Notes: generated by a model not told the origin, from the letters alone. A stretch of 14,928 nucleotides of DNA from JBEKIK01 sp050013075 (GCA_050013075.1 JBEKFZ010000104.1:1-14928); one strand, 5' to 3'; shown: positions 7,068 to 14,614, counted from the stretch's first letter. Translations and numbers: made by a program.

Positions 7068-8459
7068 TCAAGACCAGCGGGGTCTGCGAAGGATTATGCC
7101 GGTAAGCAGCGCCAGTGCCAACAGCAGGCTGGTGGAGGGCTCGGGGACGTACTCAAAAGCGCCCAAGTCCGGAGCAGAACCAGTATATGTGAGCCCTACG
7201 TCCATGCCCACGTCGATCAGATCACTGCCGGCTACGAGGTGCATGAAGGTGACGTCGGGCAGGCTGCCGTCCGCCTTGCGGGGCAGCGTGAGCTGGCTGG
7301 CGTCGAGAGAGACGAAGTCGGAGGCGTCAACGGTGACGGGGAGCGTCCAGCAGTTATTCGCGACCATGTCTCCAGTCTCGTTAAGATTCGATACTGTCGT
7401 ACGTAAATAGGCCAGGTTGTTGTGCAAGATTTCGCGATAACCGGGTTCGCTGGTGATGCCGGAGGGGTCGGTAGTTTCCGCCTCGAGCATGTTGAAGTTA
7501 GAGGTGCTTCCAGAGCCGTTGTTGTAGGCGGTGTTGTTGTACCAATAGGCAGACTGGCCGGGCTCGTGGTTGGCATAGAATCCGTTGGCGCGACAATTGG
7601 CGGCGACGCAGTCGATGACGGTGTTGGGGCTGGGCGGGTCGGGGAAGCTGCCGCCGCTTACGCCGAAGCCGCCACTTTTGAAGCCGGTCTTGTTGCCGTC
7701 ATAGCGGCCGATGTCGTAGGCCCAGCAGTGGTCATAGAGGACGCCGCCTCCGGAATTGCTGATCGAGTCGTATCCGTCGTCGCTGGTGGCCCACGCGCGG
7801 CAACCGCGAAACACGTTTCCCGAGCCAGCGGAGTGGCAGCCGAAGCCGTCGGTATTTCCGGCTGAGATCCCGTTGACGCCGATGAGGTTGTAGCTATCGC
7901 AGTTTTCGACGAGATTATTGCCGGCGTGGCTGTAGAAGTAAAAGCCGTTGCCCTGGTCATCGCGGGTGACGATCCGGTTCCAGGTGTTATTGTTGCCGGT
8001 GATCCGCCAGTTGTCCGATTGCGCGTTGTCCCCGACCTTCACTCCGGTCACGTCGAATCCCTGGAAGGTGTTCCCGGAGCCCGTGACCCAAAAGGCACAC
8101 ACCCGCATTGTACTTCCCAAGGGCTCTATCGCGGAGAAATCCAGAACCGGCCGGGAATCGCCCGGATAGGCAAGGTAGCTGATGTTGCTCTTATCGAGGT
8201 GGAGTCCGTAGTAGGTGCGAAAGTCAGTGTCAGTGGTGGTAAAATTCGTATAGGTGCCGCCACGGATATAGATGGTATCGCCCGAGTTAGCGGCTTGCGA
8301 AGCATGATACAGGCTGGTGAAAGGCTGCGCCAGCGTTCCGGCGTTGTTATCGCTTCCGTTGGTTGCAACGTAGTAGGTGGCAGCATGCGCGGGGGCCGAC
8401 GCAACCACGGTAAGGACCACAGCCAAAGAAATAGCAACTTTTCGCAATGGCGACCGCAT
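7068..8459 (-). CDS. secreted PL9-like right-handed beta-helix protein with PEP-CTERM tail
   Basis: 463 aa. A Sec signal peptide (residues 1-26, ending APAHA before ATYYVATNGS) is followed by a DUF1565/pectate-lyase opening (NGSDNNAGTLAQPF, GDTIYIRGGTY) and a right-handed beta-helix to about 350. Family 9 pectate lyases use an Asp cluster to bind calcium and a catalytic Lys; the matching residues appear here as NTDGF (Asp204), SDDGYD (Asp227, Asp228, Asp231) and GFKSGG (Lys261). The C-terminus has VPEPS at 438-442, a hydrophobic helix and RRPRW, a PEP-CTERM sorting signal read by an exosortase, which is not in this window. It is therefore probably a surface or exported polysaccharide lyase. 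The gene is transcribed alone from a candidate promoter at 8518-8546; the ribosome site (GAGAAA) is weak. It lies between the moxR remnant and the intact moxR. The true substrate is not established. Confidence 0.85.
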   Translation of the reverse strand: MRSPLRKVAISLAVVLTVVASAPAHAATYYVATNGSDNNAGTLAQPFTSLYHASQAANSGDTIYIRGGTYTNFTTTDTDFRTYYGLHLDKSNISYLAYPGDSRPVLDFSAIEPLGSTMRVCAFWVTGSGNTFQGFDVTGVKVGDNAQSDNWRITGNNNTWNRIVTRDDQGNGFYFYSHAGNNLVENCDSYNLIGVNGISAGNTDGFGCHSAGSGNVFRGCRAWATSDDGYDSISNSGGGVLYDHCWAYDIGRYDGNKTGFKSGGFGVSGGSFPDPPSPNTVIDCVAANCRANGFYANHEPGQSAYWYNNTAYNNGSGSTSNFNMLEAETTDPSGITSEPGYREILHNNLAYLRTTVSNLNETGDMVANNCWTLPVTVDASDFVSLDASQLTLPRKADGSLPDVTFMHLVAGSDLIDVGMDVGLTYTGSAPDLGAFEYVPEPSTSLLLALALLTGIILRRPRWS

Positions 8460-8517
8460 TTTCTCACATTAGCCTATTCTCAGGGTTGTTTGTCCAAAGA
8501 CTTCTGGCTGCCTGCTT

Positions 8518-8546
8518 AGCCTAACACGTTTCAACCGTGAATTCAA
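8518..8546 (-). promoter_or_regulatory. candidate promoter of the PEP-CTERM gene
   Basis: On the minus strand TTGAAT (8546-8541), a 17-bp spacer and TAGGCT (8523-8518). This gives a leader of about 50 nt before the ATG at 8459. The -10 is weak against TATAAT but has the same TAnnCT form and 17-bp spacing as 4540-4568. Confidence 0.35.
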
Positions 8547-8786
8547 GAAAAATCCGAAACTTTAGTCGTCCTTTTTTGACTATCCGCATTGTTTCAGGTA
8601 GGGTGTTGCGGCGGCCGCTGAGCGTCAAGAGGTGACCATGAGCCGCGGCGAGCGGCCTGTGGCATTGAGTTCTCCTCCCAGACCTCCACCGCACTCCGCT
8701 CGAATCATCCGCTTAAGGCAGCTTGCATTGCGGCGGGTATTCCGATATTCCAGTGTACTCCGATGGGGTATTCCGGTGGTCGAGAT

Positions 8787-8810
8787 AAAAGGGGGCGGGA
8801 ATCTTATATT
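8787..8810 (+). repeat. dispersed repeat, copy 3 (diverged)
   Basis: AAAGGGGGCGGGAATCTT at 8788-8805 matches 16 of 18 core bases of copy 2 at 6884-6901, in the same orientation. Similarity fades on both sides, so only the core is shared. Confidence 0.6.
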
Positions 8811-8988
8811 ACAATATTTCTTTTCCTTAGCGCGGCTTACGTCTGCAACCAAAACGCAACCAACGGTCGCGGCTTTACAAATCAACGGTCGACTTATGGT
8901 CGCAGGTTTACGTATTTGCACGCTCCCCTTCGGGTCGCGGCTAAACAATTGCGGATATTCAATGAGCGTTCGTTGACCAAGATTTTGC

Positions 8989-9009
8989 TCTCATCTTTCA
9001 TCTTTCATC
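8989..9009. repeat. heptad tract (TTTCATC)3
   Basis: TCTCATC, TTTCATC, TTTCATC in phase. The last unit overlaps the stop codon of moxR (TGA, minus strand, 9005-9007), so the tract starts exactly where the coding sequence ends. Confidence 0.75.
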
Positions 9010-10009
9010 CCTCCGCCTTTTCCGGCACTTTTTCCAATAACTGCACAAGGACCTTGTCGGGCTCGATGCCTTCGGCCTGGGCCTCGAAATTCAGGATTAT
9101 GCGGTGGCGAAGCGACGGCAGACACACGCGGCGGACGTCTTCGAAACTGACGTTGTATCGGCCGTCCAAAAGCGCGCGGACCTTGGCCGCCAAGGCGATG
9201 GTTTGCGCGCCGCGCGGGCTGGCGCCCCAGCGGATATATTGATTGGTAATGGGCAAGGCGAACTGCCCGGTGGGATGCGTGGCAAGCACCAGGCGCACTA
9301 TATAATCCTGCACGTGAGCGGCCAAAATCACCTCGCGGACCAACCCCTGCCACTTGAGGATTTCCTCTCCATCCATGACTTTTGCAGGCTCGATCACCTC
9401 GCCGCGAGTGGTCCGATCGATGATCGCAGCCAATTCTTTGCGCCCGGAGTATCCCACCAGCATTTTGAAGAAAAAGCGGTCCAACTGGGCCTCGGGCAGC
9501 GGATACGTGCCTTCCTGCTCGATGGGATTTTGCGTGGCCATTACCAGAAACGGCAGCTTCAGTTGGTATCGTTTGCCGGCGGAGGTGACCGTGCCTTCCT
9601 GCATGGTTTCCAGCATGGCCGACTGCGTTTTCGGCGTAGCCCGGTTGATTTCGTCGGCCAGACAAATTTGCGTGAAGATCGGCCCGCGCTGAAATTCGAA
9701 AAACCGTTTGCCTTCCACGGTTTCCATCACCATGTTGGTGCCGAGGATATCGGCGGGCATAAGGTCCGGGGTAAATTGAATGCGGTTGAAATCGAGATTC
9801 AAAGTTTTAGCCAGCGTGCGGACCAAGAGCGTCTTGCCCAATCCCGGCACGCCTTCCAACAAACAGTGCCCGCCGGTAAACAGGCAAGTCAACACGCCGT
9901 GGACAATCTCGTCGTGGCCGACAATCACCCGGTGAATCTGCTCGCGGACCGCCGTGTAACGATCGACGAACTGCCGGGCACGCTTTTCCATCGCTTCTGC
10001 AATGCTCAT
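9005..10009 (-). CDS. moxR: MoxR-family AAA+ ATPase
   Basis: 334-aa AAA+ chaperone-like ATPase of the MoxR branch, cytoplasmic. Walker A GVPGLGKT is at 53-60, Walker B LADE at 117-120 followed by INRATPK, sensor 1 ATQNP at 158-162, and the sensor 2/lid motif ASPRG at 263-267. Length and domain order are normal for MoxR (AAA_3 plus AAA lid). MoxR proteins act on VWA-domain partners, often helping metal insertion or complex assembly; the VWA protein encoded 85 bp upstream on the same strand is the obvious client. The start ATG (10007-10009) has no recognisable ribosome site and a heptad tract lies immediately upstream. Translational coupling to the VWA gene is unlikely at this distance. A 91% identical copy of its 3' end is found at 6927-7052. 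Confidence 0.95.
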   Translation of the reverse strand: MSIAEAMEKRARQFVDRYTAVREQIHRVIVGHDEIVHGVLTCLFTGGHCLLEGVPGLGKTLLVRTLAKTLNLDFNRIQFTPDLMPADILGTNMVMETVEGKRFFEFQRGPIFTQICLADEINRATPKTQSAMLETMQEGTVTSAGKRYQLKLPFLVMATQNPIEQEGTYPLPEAQLDRFFFKMLVGYSGRKELAAIIDRTTRGEVIEPAKVMDGEEILKWQGLVREVILAAHVQDYIVRLVLATHPTGQFALPITNQYIRWGASPRGAQTIALAAKVRALLDGRYNVSFEDVRRVCLPSLRHRIILNFEAQAEGIEPDKVLVQLLEKVPEKAEG

Positions 10010-10017
10010 GGGTCGAA

Positions 10018-10045
10018 TAGGGGCTAGGGGTTAGGAGTTAGGGGT
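10018..10045. repeat. heptad tract (TAGGGGT)4
   Basis: TAGGGGC, TAGGGGT, TAGGAGT, TAGGGGT in phase. It fills most of the 85-bp gap between the stop of the VWA gene and the ATG of moxR. On the transcribed minus strand it is ACCCCTA, pyrimidine-rich, offering no ribosome site. Confidence 0.85.
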
Positions 10046-10094
10046 TAGAACAATTGTAAAACTGCTTGCGGTTTCGCGATGAATTGTTTGCTTC

Positions 10095-13000
10095 TTATTT
10101 TTTATCACGATCCTCCCAGACTTTCTTTTTCGCCCGCAGGAGGCGTTCGGTGTAGGATTCGGCTTCGGTTTTCGGGGCGGTCGATTCGCCGGGTTTTTCG
10201 GCGGGTTTGGCGGTTTTGTCGGCGGCGGGCTGCTCTTCCAGCACTGTAAGTTCGGCCGGTTTTCGCGATTGCGGCATCTCGAAGCGGACCCCGCCGCGCA
10301 TCTGCTCGATTTGCTCCGATACTTCCGCCTTTCTGCCGCGCAGACGTTCCATGAACTCGGGCGCGGCCGGCTTGGGCCGGCGACGCAGGAGCCAATCCCG
10401 CGCCCGGAGGGCCAGCGGGGGCACCCAGGCCGCGTTCACCTGCACGCGGCGGAAAAAAACATCGCTGAAAAACACGCAACTCGCCGCCAGCAACAAATAC
10501 TGCCAGGCGTCCTGACTGCTGGAAGCCTTGAGCAAATTACGACGAAATGTATTGACGGCGAGCAATTGTTCCAACGGATCGGCGTCTTTGGTTTTGGCTT
10601 CGATGATCGCGCCGGGCTTGCCGCCTTTGGGCGTCATGCCGGCAAGCTGCTCGAGCAAGGCTTCGTTGGGGGACAGTTCGCGGAATTCATCGGAATAGGG
10701 CACATTTATGCCAGTGCGGATGGGCGACTGGCCCGCGCCCGGGCTGATCATTAGAAAATAACTGCCCGCGTCTTTGGCCGGGAACTCGCCCACGTACCGG
10801 CCCGGGGCGGTTTGGTCGATTTTCATGGGTACGGGCTGCATGTCCGGTCCCACGGCCGTGCCGCTGATGTTAAGGAAGTTGAGGAACTCGTCGTTTTTAT
10901 CCAGGGCATTAATCACCAGGCGAACCCGGCCGTCGGCGAATTCGGAGGCCACGGTGAATTTGCCCGACCCGCCCGCCGGACGCATGGACCAGCGGACCAT
11001 CTGACCGAAGAGTTTATCATATAATTCCCTGTTGACCCAGTCGCCGGTCCATCGCGCTCCGGCGTCGCTGGTAAAGACCGCCGCCTTGCCAAGGCCGTAG
11101 GTCCAAGAGGCTAGTATGGTGTTGTTTTTGTCGCCGGCCGGCTCGGGCGAGGTCAAGAGCGTCTCGACCAATGGGTTTTCCTTTTTATCGGTGAGCACGA
11201 AACCCTTGATGGGCGGCAGCGGATCGTCGATGCCGCTAAGGATTTCGTGAGGGAATCGGACGCGGGGATTAATGGGATGTACTTCCCAGATCAAGGGCCG
11301 GGCAACGCGGCGGGCTTCGATCTGAAATATCTTCGGCAGCGAATTCGGGCTTTTCACCTCGTAATACTTCCCGCCCGTGGCCGCGGCGATGGCGCTTAAG
11401 CGTGAACTTTCGGGCTGACCGTGCGTTCCCACTCCCACGGTAGTGATGGTAACTTGCATGTTCTTCAATTTATTGATGATCGACGAGCCGGGCGGGGAAG
11501 GATCGCCGTCGCTGATGATGATCATGTGCTTGACGGCCAACGTGGGAACCTTGTCGAATCCCTGCTTGGCCAGGACCATGGAAGGCTCGAACTCGGGCAT
11601 GTCTCCGGGCGTCATGCGATCCAGCCGGGTAAGCATCTGATCGCGGAACTGGCCGACGGGCAACAAGCCCGGGCCCCAAAGCCACGTTTCTTTGCCCATC
11701 CAATGAATTACGCCGCAATAATCTTGCGGGCCAAGTGCCTTGACCGCCTCACGGGCAATTACCTTTTGCCAATAGTTGCCGTTGGCCATTTCGCTGGCGT
11801 GCATGATCATGGCCAGTGCGCCGTTGGGGACGACCTTTGCCGACTTGATTTGGAAATCCACGGGCATGGCCTTTTCGAGTTCGGTGCCTGTCCAGCCGCC
11901 CGCTCCAAAGCTGTTCGGCCCGCCGATCATGACCAGGCCGGCCCCCATTTGCTGCGTGTTTCGAACGAGCATGGCGATTTGGGCGTCGCTGAAGGCCGTG
12001 TCTTGATTGGTGGCCCGCGGCACGTCGGCCAGGACGACCGCATCGTAGGGTTGCAGTTCGGCAAGGCTGGTGAAGAGTTGGCCGGTCGATTGGACGTCGA
12101 TTTCCAGCCCTTGTTTTCGCAGGCGTTCGACGAGAACGGCGAATTCGCCCTGGCGCTCGGCATCCTCGATAAACAGCACCCGGCCTTTGCCCTGCACGTA
12201 AGTGAACGCCATGGCCCGATTGTTTTGCGGCATGGCGTCGTCTTCGGGCCGGTCGGGAATGAATCGGGCTTCGTAGGTGTAGAAATTCGGCGCGTCGATT
12301 TCCTGCCGGATGGTGAATACTTTTTTGCCCGGCGGCAAAACAACCGCTTCGTCGCTCAGTACGTCGGTCCGGCCGGAGGCGTTGCGAGAAAGAACCAGTC
12401 GCCCGCGCACTTCGCCCGAATCGCCCGGCCGAGGCGCCGCGGTGTTGGTTATCACCACACGCAGATCGAAGGGCTGGCCGCGGCGGACGTCGGCGGGAAT
12501 GGCCACGCGCTCGACGATGATTTCGGCCCGGGTTTGATATCGCACCGGCATCACGTCGATGCCCACGCCCGCTTGCGCAAGCCCCTGGGCCTGCTCGGCC
12601 GCGTTGCCCAGATTCTGGTTGCCGTCGCTTATAATCACGATTCGCTTGGCCGCGTCTTCGGGAAACGAGGCCTGGGCGAGTTTCATCGCCGCGGTAATGT
12701 TGGTATATTCGGGATCGAAGATGCTTTCGACCTTGGAGGCCATCTGCACGTTGTCGTCGTACGGCGGGATTTCGATGGCGGCGTCGCGGCCGAATACGAT
12801 CGCGCCCGCCCGATCCTGGTCCTTGCGATGCCTTCGGATCTCGGCATTGACGTATTTAATCATCGCCTCGCGGTTTTGCACTGGAATGCTGAGCGATTGA
12901 TCCAAAAGAAAAATCGTCGTCAGCCGGTTGCTGGTCCTGACGAATTGTATCTCAGCCAGGGCAAGGATCAGACCCAGGAGCACCAGGCTGCGGACGATCA

Positions 13001-13127
13001 AAACCACGATCCGCCGCACGCTGCCCAAGCCTGCCACTTTGCGAAAACTGTACCACCAAATCGCGGGTATCAGCGCTAAAAGCAGCAGATACCAGGGCGA
13101 TAGGAAGGCAAGGCGGTAGGTGAACAT
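10095..13127 (-). CDS. large VWA / amidotransferase-like membrane protein
   Basis: 1010 aa, anchored in the inner membrane. An N-terminal segment FLSPWYLLLLALIP (about 8-27) and a second helix (about 40-61) precede a VWA domain with a full MIDAS motif DQSLS (76-80) and SDG (167-169), the BatA-like layout. An immunoglobulin-like part (~205-310) is followed by a class I glutamine-amidotransferase-like domain (~315-425, with MIGGPNSFGAGG) and a second VWA-like domain (~435-605) whose metal motif is changed to MHASEM. More beta-rich sequence follows, then a C-terminal helix (~875-893) and a charged tail rich in Pro, Glu and Lys. Large proteins of this design next to MoxR are common in Planctomycetota. 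I start at ATG 13127; a TTG at 13145 would add six residues encoded by repeat DNA. MoxR follows 85 bp downstream. Role probably in envelope assembly; unproven. Confidence 0.88.
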   Translation of the reverse strand: MFTYRLAFLSPWYLLLLALIPAIWWYSFRKVAGLGSVRRIVVLIVRSLVLLGLILALAEIQFVRTSNRLTTIFLLDQSLSIPVQNREAMIKYVNAEIRRHRKDQDRAGAIVFGRDAAIEIPPYDDNVQMASKVESIFDPEYTNITAAMKLAQASFPEDAAKRIVIISDGNQNLGNAAEQAQGLAQAGVGIDVMPVRYQTRAEIIVERVAIPADVRRGQPFDLRVVITNTAAPRPGDSGEVRGRLVLSRNASGRTDVLSDEAVVLPPGKKVFTIRQEIDAPNFYTYEARFIPDRPEDDAMPQNNRAMAFTYVQGKGRVLFIEDAERQGEFAVLVERLRKQGLEIDVQSTGQLFTSLAELQPYDAVVLADVPRATNQDTAFSDAQIAMLVRNTQQMGAGLVMIGGPNSFGAGGWTGTELEKAMPVDFQIKSAKVVPNGALAMIMHASEMANGNYWQKVIAREAVKALGPQDYCGVIHWMGKETWLWGPGLLPVGQFRDQMLTRLDRMTPGDMPEFEPSMVLAKQGFDKVPTLAVKHMIIISDGDPSPPGSSIINKLKNMQVTITTVGVGTHGQPESSRLSAIAAATGGKYYEVKSPNSLPKIFQIEARRVARPLIWEVHPINPRVRFPHEILSGIDDPLPPIKGFVLTDKKENPLVETLLTSPEPAGDKNNTILASWTYGLGKAAVFTSDAGARWTGDWVNRELYDKLFGQMVRWSMRPAGGSGKFTVASEFADGRVRLVINALDKNDEFLNFLNISGTAVGPDMQPVPMKIDQTAPGRYVGEFPAKDAGSYFLMISPGAGQSPIRTGINVPYSDEFRELSPNEALLEQLAGMTPKGGKPGAIIEAKTKDADPLEQLLAVNTFRRNLLKASSSQDAWQYLLLAASCVFFSDVFFRRVQVNAAWVPPLALRARDWLLRRRPKPAAPEFMERLRGRKAEVSEQIEQMRGGVRFEMPQSRKPAELTVLEEQPAADKTAKPAEKPGESTAPKTEAESYTERLLRAKKKVWEDRDKK

Positions 13128-13130
13128 AAA

Positions 13131-13169
13131 AATGACGAAGGACAAAGGACTAATGACGAAAGAATGACG
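13131..13169. repeat. heptad tract (AATGACG/AAGGACA)
   Basis: AATGACG, AAGGACA, AAGGACT, AATGACG in phase to 13158, then AAAG and another AATGACG (13163-13169). It begins three bases upstream of the VWA start codon, so it forms the 5' leader. It is inverted relative to the tract at 13620-13661. Confidence 0.85.
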
Positions 13170-13229
13170 AAGTTTTAATGGCTAAATGACATAATTGTTA
13201 TAACGACGATAGTTTTCAATCATAGTTTT

Positions 13230-13597
13230 TTACTTTTTTCTCCACATGGAGGAAAAGATTAAATGCAATTCTTTTGCTTCTTGCCAGAGGATTCGACCTG
13301 GTTGTTTGGAATTCGGCACGGCACTGGCGATCATCCTGAGCCAATACATTGTTTCTTTTGCTTCCTTCTTACAGATGCCTATACGATGAAGGAATTCCTT
13401 TTTTGATACGGCATTATCCGCTTCACAATAATTTGCTCCGATACTTGTTCCCGCACGAATTAGTTGGCCGATAAGCGGCAATGTTATTGGATCCCGTGGT
13501 AATTTTTGGCAAATGCAATTATCGCTTCCCCAAATTTAGCCGTCCTCTCCGCCAAATCATACACCTTTTTGCCGGTCTGTTCTGATTTATTTGTCAT
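13230..13597 (-). pseudogene. four-helix-bundle (23S rRNA-intervening-sequence type) protein, frameshifted
   Basis: Two overlapping frames together encode a normal-length (~122 aa) S23/TIGR02436-type four-helix-bundle protein. Frame 1 starts at ATG 13595-13597 after AAGGGG and reads KKVYDLAERTAKFGEAIIAF up to a TAA at 13484-13486. Frame 2 resumes at about 13493 with DPITLPLIGQLIRAGTSIGA and continues through NYCEAD, KKEF, GICKKEAKE and WLRMIASA to a stop at 13230-13232. Joining them needs a -1 shift at the GGG at 13493-13495, equal to a one-base deletion. No classical slippery heptamer is present, so a broken gene or sequencing error is more likely than programmed frameshifting. These proteins occur inside 23S rRNA insertions or as free-standing orphans; function unclear. 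The locus is framed by inverted heptad tracts. Confidence 0.8.
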
Positions 13598-13600
13598 TTT

Positions 13601-13606
13601 CCCCTT
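13601..13606 (-). promoter_or_regulatory. ribosome binding site of the four-helix-bundle gene
   Basis: AAGGGG on the minus strand, three bases before the ATG at 13597. It fixes the original start far upstream of the shorter open frame (TTG at 13481), and so reveals the frameshift. Confidence 0.6.
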
Positions 13607-13619
13607 AAGTCATTAATTT

Positions 13620-13661
13620 CGTCATTCGTCATTTGACCTTTGACATTTCACCCTTACATTT
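13620..13661. repeat. degenerate heptad tract (CGTCATT/TGACATT)
   Basis: CGTCATT, CGTCATT, TGACCTT, TGACATT, TCACCCT, TACATTT in phase. The end overlaps the stop codon of the NHL gene (TAA, 13654-13656 on the minus strand). Its CGTCATT units are the reverse complement of the AATGACG units at 13131-13169. Confidence 0.8.
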
Positions 13662-14571
13662 TAACGACTTGCACGCGGTGGTTGTTAGTATCCAGCACAT
13701 ATATCATGCCCCGGCTGTCGCGGGCGAGTGCCCAGGGGTTGTAGAGCTGGCCTTCTTGGCGGCCTTCGCCGCCCCAGCAGCCTAGCGATCGGCCGTCGCG
13801 GGTGAATCGCTGCACGCGATGATTGCCGAACTCGCAGACATAGACGGTTCCGTCCGGGGCCAACAGCAGGTCGTAAGGATAATAAAGTTCGCCCGGCCGG
13901 CTGCCTTCTTTTCCCCATATTTTCAATAGCTTGCCGTTGGAATCGAAAACCTGTATGCGGTGGTTGCAGGCATCGGCGACCCAGATGTGATCGTCGCTAT
14001 CCATGGCCATTTTTTGCGGCCTGATGAATTGGCCGGGCTGGGATCCGTGTCCTCCCCATTGCAGGATGAACTCACCCTCGGGCGTGAATTTTTGGATGCG
14101 GTCGAATTCGCCGTATTCGGAAACGTAGATGTTATCGTGCGAATCCTCGACGGCATGTGTCACCAGGCCGAACTCGCCGGGCCGTTGGCCCTTTGTGCCG
14201 CCGAGCCTTTTAATCATTTGCCCGTCGGGGCTATAGATCAGCACCTCGTAATAATGAGTGTTGGCCACCAACACGTTGCCGTCGTTGCCGATGGACAGTC
14301 CCGTGGGTTTGCCGAATTGGTGATCGGGAGTCTGCCATTTGTTGAGAAATGTGCCATCGGGATTGAAGACCTGGATGCGGGCGGTCATGTCGACGATGTA
14401 AATGCGATCGTTGCGGTCGATGGCCATTGCCCTGGGCTTTTGCAACCGGCCGTCGGAGATACCCCGGCGTCCCCACACGGCTTGCAGAGTGCCGATGGAG
14501 GATCGATCGGTATCGCAGCCCAACGCCACAATTACAATCAAGAGGAACAAAAATCTAATTGCGATTTTCAT
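13654..14571 (-). CDS. NHL-repeat beta-propeller lipoprotein
   Basis: 305 aa. A short hydrophobic leader (residues 5-18) ends in ALGC, a plausible lipobox with the lipidated residue Cys19; the following Asp20 would favour inner-membrane retention by the E. coli rule, which may not apply here. The rest is six NHL repeats, each of the form P-x-A-(M/L)-x-x-D-(x)n-(I/V)-Y-V-x-(D/E)-x-x-N-H-R-(I/V)-Q-x-F-x-x-(D/N)-G: repeats start near residues 46, 89, 137, 185, 232 and 279. This predicts a six-bladed propeller, usually a protein- or ligand-binding surface or a lyase-like scaffold. ATG 14569-14571 is preceded by AAGGATGAAA, whose AAGGA, supplied by the heptad tract, could serve as ribosome site. 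No enzyme function can be assigned. Confidence 0.88.
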   Translation of the reverse strand: MKIAIRFLFLLIVIVALGCDTDRSSIGTLQAVWGRRGISDGRLQKPRAMAIDRNDRIYIVDMTARIQVFNPDGTFLNKWQTPDHQFGKPTGLSIGNDGNVLVANTHYYEVLIYSPDGQMIKRLGGTKGQRPGEFGLVTHAVEDSHDNIYVSEYGEFDRIQKFTPEGEFILQWGGHGSQPGQFIRPQKMAMDSDDHIWVADACNHRIQVFDSNGKLLKIWGKEGSRPGELYYPYDLLLAPDGTVYVCEFGNHRVQRFTRDGRSLGCWGGEGRQEGQLYNPWALARDSRGMIYVLDTNNHRVQVVKM

Positions 14572-14585
14572 CCTTCATCCTTTAA
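14565..14585. repeat. heptad tract (TTTTCAT/CCTTCAT)
   Basis: TTTTCAT, CCTTCAT, CCTTTAA in phase. The first unit contains the NHL start codon (CAT on this strand) and the second supplies the ribosome-site-like AAGGA on the coding strand. Same units recur at 14636-14649. Confidence 0.7.
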
Positions 14586-14594
14586 CATTTCGGA

Positions 14595-14614
14595 GTGGGC
14601 AATAAATTGCCCAC
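14595..14614. repeat. perfect 9-bp palindrome
   Basis: GTGGGCAAT (14595-14603), two bases, ATTGCCCAC (14606-14614). It lies in the 5' leader of the NHL gene and would form a stable hairpin in its transcript, or serve as an operator or a REP-like unit. A short CCCCTTT follows on the + strand but is too weak for me to call a terminator. Confidence 0.75.

Larger units (their letters stand above)
8460..9004. other. spacer between PEP-CTERM gene and moxR
   Basis: About 545 bp with no gene I can support. It contains the promoter candidate of the PEP-CTERM gene, a GCCGC/GCGGC hairpin (8642-8656), two copies of GGGTATTCCG (8735-8744, 8766-8775) with further TTCCG-like repeats between, the third dispersed repeat (8787-8810), two GGTCGC-RG-TTTAC-like copies (about 8862-8878 and 8896-8911), and a heptad tract at the moxR end. 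Confidence 0.6.

Noticed and set aside
6873..7410. Overlapping plus-strand open frames across the moxR remnant
   Set aside because: They translate the dispersed repeat, the reverse of a moxR end and the reverse of the PEP-CTERM gene; the same peptide pattern appears antisense to intact moxR.
9104..10027. 307-codon open frame antisense to moxR
   Set aside because: The minus strand encodes a complete MoxR ATPase with all motifs; the antisense product has no recognisable features.
11421..13079. 552-codon open frame antisense to the VWA gene
   Set aside because: It is a shadow of the high-GC codon bias of the VWA gene; its product is His/Gly/Arg-rich with no domain, and the opposite frame has two VWA domains.
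13128..13145. TTG start six codons upstream for the VWA protein
   Set aside because: The extra residues come from the heptad tract; ATG 13127 gives the usual short N-terminus before FLSPWYLLLL.
13484..13497. Programmed -1 frameshift in the four-helix-bundle gene
   Set aside because: No X-XXY-YYZ slippery sequence or downstream stem is evident at the GGG; a one-base deletion or read error is simpler.
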